DNA from: Archangium lipolyticum
GTDB lineage: Bacteria; Myxococcota; Myxococcia; Myxococcales; Myxococcaceae
Assembly: GCF_024623785.1 (NCBI RefSeq)
Contig: NZ_JANKBZ010000015.1
Coordinates: forward strand, 62,001 to 126,000
Length of the DNA stretch: 64,000 nucleotides
Reading direction: 5' to 3'
The position numbers and the translations under genes were made by a program. The notes under the pieces are model-generated. The model was given only the letters and a program-made list of their open reading frames with translations, was not told the origin of the DNA and did not search any database. Below, one piece after another: positions 57,310 through 64,000 of the stretch. The stretch's first letter is position 1. The number at the start of each line of letters is the position of its first letter.

Positions 57310-57846
57310 CTAGTTGTTGGCGGTGTTGCTCACCTGAAGCGTTGGGTCCACGTCGAGGCGGCGGCCCTCGAAGCGCAGCGTGGCATCACAACCGGGAGTG
57401 CAACCGGGGCCTGTGCAGGAGAAGCTCAGCGCGAGCGTGCCCTCCACGGTCTCCCCCAGCTTGTCGAAGGTGTAGGTGGCCCGTGAGGTGCGGCTGGGAT
57501 TGGCCTGCGTCCGCTCGGCGGTGAAGGTCGGCTTCTTGGCGTCGCCGGTGCTCACGAGGGCGTCGCCCTGGATGAGCACCTGGGAGCTGCCCAGCTGGTA
57601 GTTGATGTTGCCCACCTGCAGGTACTTCCGGTCATCCACTCCGTCCCAGATGATCCACTGTCCGACATCGACCACGTTGGTCGTCCTGTCCGAGGGCCCC
57701 TCGCCCGAGCTGTAACAGGCACCGGAGACCTCATCCAGCGGCGACCGGTCGATGGCCACGCGGTAGTACTTCGGCTGCTCACCACAGCCCAGCAGGCCGC
57801 CCGCGGCCACGGCCATCGCCACACACAGCGTCGAACGCAGGTTCAT
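57310..57846 (-). CDS. Small lipoprotein of unknown function
   Basis: A 178-residue lipoprotein with signal CVAMAVAAGGLLGC (Cys21). The mature part has paired Cys (GACYSSG, then SFSCTGPGCTPGCDATL near the C terminus), which suggests disulfides. It is mostly short strands (WIIWDGVDDRKYLQVGN, NINYQLGSSQVLIQG) with a Thr/Arg-rich stretch. I do not recognise the family. The product probably sits on the periplasmic face of a membrane. Confidence 0.7.
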   Translation of the reverse strand: MNLRSTLCVAMAVAAGGLLGCGEQPKYYRVAIDRSPLDEVSGACYSSGEGPSDRTTNVVDVGQWIIWDGVDDRKYLQVGNINYQLGSSQVLIQGDALVSTGDAKKPTFTAERTQANPSRTSRATYTFDKLGETVEGTLALSFSCTGPGCTPGCDATLRFEGRRLDVDPTLQVSNTANN

Positions 57847-58065
57847 GCGCTTCCTCTTCGGGTTGGGCGCGGAGCAACCGCGCCGGAGTCAAGGCCCACT
57901 GCCAGACAGAGGGCGGTCCGTACGTCTCCGGGGGGAGCGAGCAACCCCGGACGCGGCGCAATACCCCTCCCCCGGGGCCGCGCGCAAGGCTGGGGCGCTC
58001 CCACTGGGAAATGGGAGGCAATAGTTTCCCCCTACTTCCCGCCTCCACAGGACGAACGAGCGAGC

Positions 58066-59055
58066 ATGGCCGACACGCCTCTACGCATCGTCAGCTACAA
58101 CGTCCGCTACTTCGGACATGCCCTGCGCGGGCTCGCCAGCACGCTGGGGCCCAAGCGCCGGGTGGCCGCGGCCCTGGCCGCGATCGATCCCCTCCCGGAC
58201 ATCATCTGCCTGCAGGAGGTGGAGACGCAGTCGTTCCGCAGCAGCGTCGCCCACCGGCGGGCCCGCCCCGACGAGACGCAGCTGGAGGCCTTCATGAGGC
58301 GCATGGAGGAGACGTTCGCCAACCTGCGCCGGCCCATGCCCTACGAGGCCTTCTACTTCCGCGCCCACCACTACAAGCTGGGCGAGTTCTCGCTCTACAC
58401 CACCGGGCTGGCCATCCTCGTCAACGTCCAGCGGCTCGCGGTGGACACCCACAACGTGGACTCGCCCCACCACATCACGCACCACCACGTGCGGATGCTG
58501 CGCGAGCGCAAGCAGAGCCGCATCTGCGCGCACATGCGCCTGCTGCGCAGGGACAACGGTCTCCCGCTCCATGTCTTCAACACCCACCTGAGCCTGCCCA
58601 CCCCCTTCTCCCGCGCCTTCTGGGCCACCCGGGAGAAGATGGGCAACGGCATCAACCAGCTCCACGAGGCACGCGCCCTGGCCCAGCTGGTGCGTGCCAG
58701 AGCGGCCGGGGAACCCTTCCTCGTCTGCGGGGACTTCAACTCCCCCCCCGCCTCGCCCGTGTTCCACTACCTGTGCGACGAGGCCTGTCTCACCGATGCC
58801 CAGGTGGCGGTGGGGCAGATCGATCCACGGCTCTCACGGGGCTTCCCCACGGCCGGCTTCATGCACATGCGCATGCACCTGGACCACATCTTCTCCGGTG
58901 GAGGGGTGCGCTGGCTGGACGCCGACGAGACGCGTCCCTTCGGGGACACGCAAAGCCGCTTCCACGGCCTGTCGGACCACATGCCGCTCATCGCGCGCTT
59001 CCACCTCGAGCCACCAGCCGCGCACGCCGAAGCCGCCCCTCCCGCGCCAGGCTGA
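58066..59055 (+). CDS. Endonuclease/exonuclease/phosphatase (EEP) family protein
   Basis: A 329-residue protein of the EEP superfamily. Motifs seen are IVSYNVRYFG, IICLQEVE, FNTHLSLP, VCGDFNSPPASPVFHYL and the C-terminal LSDHMPLIARF, so all the usual metal and catalytic residues (Asn, Glu, Asp-Asn, His-Asp-His) are present. The family covers DNA nucleases, phosphatases and sphingomyelinases, and which activity this one has cannot be told. No signal peptide or membrane segment is seen. The ATG at 58066 follows a GAGCGAGC stretch. The last 20 residues are Pro/Ala-rich. Confidence 0.85.
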   Translation: MADTPLRIVSYNVRYFGHALRGLASTLGPKRRVAAALAAIDPLPDIICLQEVETQSFRSSVAHRRARPDETQLEAFMRRMEETFANLRRPMPYEAFYFRAHHYKLGEFSLYTTGLAILVNVQRLAVDTHNVDSPHHITHHHVRMLRERKQSRICAHMRLLRRDNGLPLHVFNTHLSLPTPFSRAFWATREKMGNGINQLHEARALAQLVRARAAGEPFLVCGDFNSPPASPVFHYLCDEACLTDAQVAVGQIDPRLSRGFPTAGFMHMRMHLDHIFSGGGVRWLDADETRPFGDTQSRFHGLSDHMPLIARFHLEPPAAHAEAAPPAPG

Positions 59056-59172
59056 GCCCACGGCCGCCCGCTCGCCCTCCATGCCAGGACGCGGCCTTCC
59101 GAGACGTGGGCCGGTGGTACTCACGGCTCCGTGCCCTCATCTCCAACCTGTAATCTCTAGAGGAGGATCCGC

Positions 59173-60753
59173 GTGGTGGGAGGGATGTCCAGCAACGACT
59201 TCAGGGAGTTGATGGACGCCATGGCCGACCCGCTCGTGGCCTGCGATGGGGGCGAGTACGTCCTCTACCTGAACCCCGCCGCCGAGCGCCTGCTTGGCTG
59301 GACGCTGCCGGAGCTGGTGGGGCAGCCCTTCTCCCTTCTCCTCCCCTCACGGTTGTGCTCCTTCGATGGGCAGACCTTCCTGCGCTACCTGCTGGGCCGG
59401 CGGCGCGCGCTGAGTGGACGTCCCGTCCGGACGTCCCTGCTGCGCCGGGGCGGGCCGGAGATGGAGCTGGAGGTGACGGTGGGCAGCTCCGGAGAAGTCG
59501 GTGGGGAGCGCATCTCGCTGGTGCTGCGGCGTCCGCCCGAGTTCCCCGACTACACCCAGGAGCCGATGGAGCGGCTGTCCTCCGCGGTGCACACGCGCAC
59601 GGTGAGCCCCATCTCCGCCGGGGAGCGCGCCTACCAGCTCGTCTTCGAGAACGCTCCGCTGGGGCTCCTGCACTTCGACACCACGCCCACCCTCCTCGCG
59701 TGCAACGACTACTTCGTGCGCATCCTGGGCTCGTCCAAGCGGATGCTCATCGGGCTGAACCTGCTCAGCCTCCAGAGCGAGTCGATCATGGGCTGTGTGC
59801 GCGACGTGCTCGACGGGCGACACGCGTACTTCGAGGGGGACTATCGCGCCGTCACCTCGGGCAAGGTCACCCCGGTGCGCGCCCGCTTCGCCCCCTGCTT
59901 CAACGAGAAGGGAGAGGTGGAGGGCGGCGTGGGCATCATCGAGGACATCACCGCGCAGCGGAGCGCGGAGGCCGAGCGGGGCCGCCTCCTGCGCGAGGCC
60001 CAGGAGGCCATCCGGGTACGCGACGACTTCCTCACCATCGCCTCGCACGAGCTGAAGACGCCCCTCACGCCGCTGTCGCTGCGGCTGGCCAGCCTGGAGC
60101 GGCGACTGGAGCGCAAGGAGCCGGTGGACCCCACGCTGCTGCGCCACGCCCGTCAGCACCTGGTGCGGCTGGCGGCGCTCATCAATGACCTGCTGGATGC
60201 CTCGCGCATCGAGGCCGGCCGGCTCGCACTGCACTTCGAGCCCATGCGGCTGGACAACATCGTGGAGCACGTGCTGACCGGCATGGACGCCGAGCGGGGC
60301 CAGCACCGCATCGACTACGCGCACCCGGCCGAGCCGGTGCGCATCCGGGGAGATCCCTATCGGCTCGAGCAGGTCATCGCCAACCTGCTGGAGAACGCGC
60401 TCAAGTACAGCCCCGGGGACAGCACCGTGCGTGTGACGTTGGACATGCGCGGCGACTTCGCGCTGCTCTCCGTGGCGGACGAGGGCATCGGGATACCTCG
60501 GGACCAGCAGGAGCTGCTCTTCGAGCGCTACTTCCGCGCCCGCAACGTCTCCGTCACGTCCTACGGCGGACTGGGACTGGGCCTCTACATCAGCCGCGAC
60601 ATCGTGGAGCGTCACGGGGGCCGCATATGGGTGGAGAGCGAGCTCGGCCGGGGTTCCACCTTCTACGTGGCCCTCCCCCTGCTGTCCGAGGCCAACCCCA
60701 CGCCACCCGAGCCCACGCACCCCACCACCGGCTCGCCCCAGCAGGTGCACTGA
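59173..60753 (+). CDS. Cytoplasmic PAS-PAS histidine kinase
   Basis: A 526-residue kinase without membrane segments. Two PAS domains are visible, at about 8-120 (LVACDGGEYVLYLNPAAERLLG) and 152-262 (LLHFDTTPTLLACNDYFVRI, with the closing GGVGIIEDITAQR). The HisKA domain has the phosphoacceptor in FLTIASHELKTPLTPL (His292). The HATPase domain shows NLLENALKYSP, DEGIGIPRDQQELLFERYFR and GGLGLGLYISRDIVERHGG. The GTG at 59173 sits at a good distance from AGGAGG, while the ATG at 59185 has its ribosome site too close. No response regulator is adjacent. It presumably senses a soluble signal or redox state through the PAS domains. Confidence 0.92.
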   Translation: MVGGMSSNDFRELMDAMADPLVACDGGEYVLYLNPAAERLLGWTLPELVGQPFSLLLPSRLCSFDGQTFLRYLLGRRRALSGRPVRTSLLRRGGPEMELEVTVGSSGEVGGERISLVLRRPPEFPDYTQEPMERLSSAVHTRTVSPISAGERAYQLVFENAPLGLLHFDTTPTLLACNDYFVRILGSSKRMLIGLNLLSLQSESIMGCVRDVLDGRHAYFEGDYRAVTSGKVTPVRARFAPCFNEKGEVEGGVGIIEDITAQRSAEAERGRLLREAQEAIRVRDDFLTIASHELKTPLTPLSLRLASLERRLERKEPVDPTLLRHARQHLVRLAALINDLLDASRIEAGRLALHFEPMRLDNIVEHVLTGMDAERGQHRIDYAHPAEPVRIRGDPYRLEQVIANLLENALKYSPGDSTVRVTLDMRGDFALLSVADEGIGIPRDQQELLFERYFRARNVSVTSYGGLGLGLYISRDIVERHGGRIWVESELGRGSTFYVALPLLSEANPTPPEPTHPTTGSPQQVH

Positions 60754-60766
60754 GCCAATGAAGAGA

Positions 60767-60801
60767 CCGGGCCCCGCCTCCCGTGAGGGAGGAGAGCCCG
60801 G
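60767..60801. terminator. Hairpin between convergent genes
   Basis: The arms CCGGGC(CCCG)CCTCCC and GGGAGG(AGA)GCCCGG surround a GTGA loop. It lies between the histidine kinase gene and the minus-strand surface protein gene. The T-rich side (TCTCTTCATT on the minus strand) is weak. Confidence 0.45.
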
Positions 60802-60828
60802 CCTGGTTCACGACAGGGAGGCCGCGGG

Positions 60829-63800
60829 TTACCGGCGCCGGCGGCGGGCCAGGGCGAGGAACGTGCCCAGGCTCAACAGCACCAGCGAGGAGTCACCGCC
60901 CGTGGCCGAGCAGCCGAAGCCATCACCCAGGAAGGCGATGTCCCCGCCCGTGCCCGGGTTGGTGTCCTGGACGACGGTGAAGGTGCGGCCAGGAGAGACC
61001 GGGCTCTCGTTGCCAACCGGGTCCGAGGTGCGGACCGTCACCACGTGCGAGCCGGGCGTCAGCGGCTCGGTCGGCGTGTAGCTCCAGTTGCCATTCGCAT
61101 CCACCGGGGCGGTGCCCACCACCTGTCCGTCGATGATGACGGTGACGGTGCCGCCGGGCTCCGCCGTGCCGGAGATGACCGGCGTGGAGGTGTCCACGGT
61201 CGCGCCGTCGGCCGGCGCGCTCACCACAGGGGCGGCCGCATGGGTGTCCACGGTCCAGGTGCGGGTGGCCGGGGTGGCGGACACGTTGCCCTGGGAATCA
61301 CGAGCACGCACCTCGAGGGTGTGCGAACCCTCGGCCAGGTTGGAGAGAGAATGCGGGTTGGTGCACGGGACGAAGTCACCCGTGTTGTCCAGCCGGCACT
61401 CGTAGGAAACGCCCGGCTCCGAGGAGCTGAAGCCGAACGAGGCGTTCGAATCGCGGGTGACGCCCGACGGGCCCGAGGTGATGGAGATGTCCGGAGCCGT
61501 GGTGTCCACCGTGAAGGTGTTGGTGTTGGACTCGGGGCCGGGATTGCCCACCGCGTCCGTGGCCTGCGCCTTCACCGTGTGCTGGCCATCATCCAGCGCC
61601 TTGTCGGCCGGAACCGTCACGCTCCACTCGCCCGAGGCGTTGGCCTTCACCTGACCCACCTCTTTCCCGTCCACGTAGACGGTGACGGTGCTACCGGGCT
61701 CCGCCTTGCCCTCGAGCTCCGGCGTATGGGTGCCCACCGTCGTCCCGTTCGCGGGCGTCAGTACCTCCGGCGCGGCGGGAGCCGTGGAGTCCACGTAGAA
61801 GGTGCGCAGCGCGGACTCGGGGCCGGTGTTGCCCGCCTCATCCGTGGCCTGGGCCTTCACCGTGTGCTTGTCATCCAGCAGCACGCTCTTCGGCGTGTAG
61901 CTCCAATTGCCATCCGCATCCACGTCGACGATGTCCACGGGGATGTCGTCGAGGATGATCGTCACCCGGCTGTTCGCCTCGGCCTTACCGGTGATGACCG
62001 GCGTGGGACCCCTGACGAGGGCACCCTCGGTGGGCGTGAGCACCTCGGGAGCCGCGGGCTCGGTGGTGTCCACGTAGAAGACGCGCGGCACGGGCGACAC
62101 GGGGCTCTCGTTGCCCGCCGCGTCCCTGGCCCGGGTCTCCACCTGGTTCCTGTCCTCGGGCAGCGGCGTCGTCGGCGTGTAGCTCCACTTGCCGTCCGCA
62201 CCCGCCTTCACCGGGCCATACTCCTCGCCGTTGATGATGACCGTCACATCGACGCCGGGCTCCGCCGTTCCCGTGATCTCCGGCCGGGTCTCCTTCGTGC
62301 GGAGCCCCTCCGTGGGAGTGCTCACCGCCGGAATCCCCGGCGGCGTCTTGTCCACCGTGAAGGTGGTGGTGTCGGACACGGGGCCGATGTTGCCCGCCTC
62401 ATCCGTGGCCCGGGCCTCCACCGTGTGCGAGGTCTCGGACAGGGGCGTGGTGGGCGTGTAGGTCCACTTGCCGTCCACGTCCGCCGTCACCGGACCGTAG
62501 TCCTTGCCGTCGATGATGACCGTCACCTTGCTGCCGGGCTCCGCCGTGCCAGAGATCTCCGGCTGGGTCTCCTGCGTGGAGGAGCCAGTCGCGGGCACGA
62601 GCACCGTCGGCTTCCCGGGAGGAGTGGTGTCCACCGTGAAGGTGTTGACCGTGCTCCTGGCGCTCTGCACGCCCTGGTACTCCGTGACCGCCTCGATCGT
62701 ATGACGGCCCTCGGAGAGGTTCCTGGGCATGGGCAGCAAGAAGTCGCCATTGGCGTAGGGCGTCACCCGGTACTCGGACGTGTCGACGTAGACCCCATCG
62801 ATGATGATGAGCACCCTGAGCGCCGTGACATCGGGGATGGGGCCCGAGGGGTTGACCGGGACCTTGCCCCTGATGTCTGGCCGGACGTTCCGGGTGGACA
62901 AGCCATGGGCTGGCTCGGTCACGGAGGGTACGGGCGGCACGACGAACACACCGATGAGCCTCTCGGCGATACCCGGGGAGCCGGACCTCGCACCGTACTG
63001 GGGATCGAAATCATCCGACTGCGTCCCGGACGACACGCCGCTGACGCTGCGGATGCATGCATCAGTGCTGGCCTGGAACAGGATACGGCCGCCGCCGCCG
63101 CCGCCCCCAGGGCCCCTGAAGTCCGAGTTGGAGTTGCCGCCGATGCCGCCGTTCGCCCTGGTGCTGGCGCACTCGGCGGGCCCGGCGAGGCGCAGGTAGA
63201 TACTCCCACCCGCGCCGCCACCGCTGCCGGCATCGGACTCAGACAAATTGCTGGCGCCACCCGACGCGGTGATGGCGCCCGCCGTTCCCGCGAGTGCCCC
63301 CGCGCGAATGAAGATGGCACCACCGCCCGAGCCGCCTCGCTGTCCGGTCCCGGAAGGACCATGACCCGCGCCGCCGCCACCGCCAAACGTCAGGCGATAG
63401 AGGCCATCATACTGGAGCGCCGCGCCGCCCTGGCCGCCCACGGGGCGCTTCCCGTCGGAGGAAGAGCCACCCCGGCCACCCGCACCACCGTTGCCACCAC
63501 CACCGCCTCCGGACCATTTGCAGACCCCCCCACCTCCGCCATTGGTCACGTTGCCCAGGCCGGTGCTCTTCGTCGGCTCATACCGCGTGATGTCGAGACC
63601 CTCGCCCTTCTGCGCCCCTCGGGTGGAAGGCTCGTCCAGACCCGAGCAACTGGTGTTCGTCGCGGTATCGACGGTGGGCAGGCCCCCGCGGAACCCGCTC
63701 CGGTTGGCGGTGATGGTCCCCTCGTTCGTGATGGTACCCGTGGCCAGGAACGCGATGACGCCACCACTGGTGCCGTCCCAGTCCTGGGCGGACAGATTCA

Positions 63801-64000
63801 GCCCCGTGGGGATGACGAGGTCCGTGTACTCGGGCACCCGGATGACCTGGGTGACGTTCGACGGGTAGTCGCGGATGAGGGGCGCCGTCAGCTCGAGCGT
63901 CGTTCCCGTCACCGACTTCAGCCGCGCCAGTTCCCACAAGCCCACCTGGAACTTCGTTGGGTCGTTGATGACGATGGGGCCGGCATACCCCGAGGCAGCC
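60829..64000 (-). CDS. AgmC-like surface protein with Ig-like repeats and MYXO-CTERM tail (5' end outside window)
   Basis: The frame runs off the right edge, and about 1,056 residues are visible. A strand-rich start (TTLELTAPLIRDYP) is followed by glycine-rich segments of the same style as the giant lipoprotein (GGGGGGNGGAGGRGG, FGGGGGAGHGPSGTG, GPGGGGGGGRILFQA). Seven Ig-like repeats follow, most of the form GKWSYTPTTPL, then SHTVEARATDEAGNIGP and TFTVDKTPPG. The end is FGCSATGGDSSLVLLSLG, a hydrophobic helix, then Arg residues. This is a MYXO-CTERM-type sorting signal: Cys, helix, basic tail. The order resembles proteins annotated as adventurous gliding motility protein AgmC, which I infer by architecture only. 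Confidence 0.85.
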   Translation of the reverse strand, partial: AASGYAGPIVINDPTKFQVGLWELARLKSVTGTTLELTAPLIRDYPSNVTQVIRVPEYTDLVIPTGLNLSAQDWDGTSGGVIAFLATGTITNEGTITANRSGFRGGLPTVDTATNTSCSGLDEPSTRGAQKGEGLDITRYEPTKSTGLGNVTNGGGGGVCKWSGGGGGGNGGAGGRGGSSSDGKRPVGGQGGAALQYDGLYRLTFGGGGGAGHGPSGTGQRGGSGGGAIFIRAGALAGTAGAITASGGASNLSESDAGSGGGAGGSIYLRLAGPAECASTRANGGIGGNSNSDFRGPGGGGGGGRILFQASTDACIRSVSGVSSGTQSDDFDPQYGARSGSPGIAERLIGVFVVPPVPSVTEPAHGLSTRNVRPDIRGKVPVNPSGPIPDVTALRVLIIIDGVYVDTSEYRVTPYANGDFLLPMPRNLSEGRHTIEAVTEYQGVQSARSTVNTFTVDTTPPGKPTVLVPATGSSTQETQPEISGTAEPGSKVTVIIDGKDYGPVTADVDGKWTYTPTTPLSETSHTVEARATDEAGNIGPVSDTTTFTVDKTPPGIPAVSTPTEGLRTKETRPEITGTAEPGVDVTVIINGEEYGPVKAGADGKWSYTPTTPLPEDRNQVETRARDAAGNESPVSPVPRVFYVDTTEPAAPEVLTPTEGALVRGPTPVITGKAEANSRVTIILDDIPVDIVDVDADGNWSYTPKSVLLDDKHTVKAQATDEAGNTGPESALRTFYVDSTAPAAPEVLTPANGTTVGTHTPELEGKAEPGSTVTVYVDGKEVGQVKANASGEWSVTVPADKALDDGQHTVKAQATDAVGNPGPESNTNTFTVDTTAPDISITSGPSGVTRDSNASFGFSSSEPGVSYECRLDNTGDFVPCTNPHSLSNLAEGSHTLEVRARDSQGNVSATPATRTWTVDTHAAAPVVSAPADGATVDTSTPVISGTAEPGGTVTVIIDGQVVGTAPVDANGNWSYTPTEPLTPGSHVVTVRTSDPVGNESPVSPGRTFTVVQDTNPGTGGDIAFLGDGFGCSATGGDSSLVLLSLGTFLALARRRRR

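Overview
The window is GC-rich, densely packed DNA that looks like a predatory myxobacterium, most likely from the Cystobacter/Archangium/Myxococcus side of the order. This is an inference from gene content. The supporting content is a Ser/Thr kinase fused to PilZ-, J- and TPR-like regions, two-component proteins, many lipoproteins, a protein ending in a MYXO-CTERM-type tail, a lipoprotein nuclease toxin with an immunity gene, and very long surface-type repeat proteins. No rRNA, tRNA, CRISPR array, insertion sequence or phage gene was seen. The strong GC bias at third codon positions opens very long false frames opposite the real genes, including one of 15 kb, and these were left out.

Left part (1-22 kb): the end of a histidine kinase and a receiver-only response regulator; a minus-strand pair encoding a Ser/Thr kinase and an AarF/UbiB-like kinase; a lone RelE/ParE-like protein; a short-chain fatty-acid transporter; a small secreted protein; a membrane pyrophosphatase; an HTH/zinc-ribbon regulator; a fatty acid desaturase followed by a cold shock protein; and a DUF99 protein. 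Next comes a five-gene minus-strand operon: TetR regulator, RND membrane-fusion protein, RND pump, TolC-like channel and a RuvC/RNase H-fold protein. A long imperfect inverted repeat just upstream of tetR is its probable operator. DUF2293, RNase Z and lipoprotein genes follow.

Centre (22.2-38.8 kb): one gene of about 15 kb encodes a predicted lipoprotein of about 5,025 residues. It has about 50 calcium-binding thrombospondin type 3 repeats, one IPT/TIG domain and eight diverged repeats of about 450-485 residues with glycine-rich cores. Its stop codon overlaps (TGATG) the start of a lipoprotein with a type I periplasmic-binding fold, so the two are probably made together.

Right part (38.8-64 kb): a triple zinc-ribbon protein; a lipoprotein HNH-nuclease toxin coupled by ATGA to a SUKH (SMI1/KNR4) immunity gene, an arrangement like the SitA/SitI kin-discrimination toxins; an epoxide-hydrolase-like enzyme; a rhomboid protease; a secreted esterase-like protein; a DUF2079 membrane protein; a BlaI/M56 regulatory pair with two dyad operators; an amidohydrolase lipoprotein; a DUF4139 protein; Ohr; a MoxR/VWA pair; an EEP-family protein; a PAS histidine kinase; and, running off the right edge, an AgmC-like surface protein with Ig-like repeats. 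Four copies of a REP-like palindrome lie just downstream of genes in this window.
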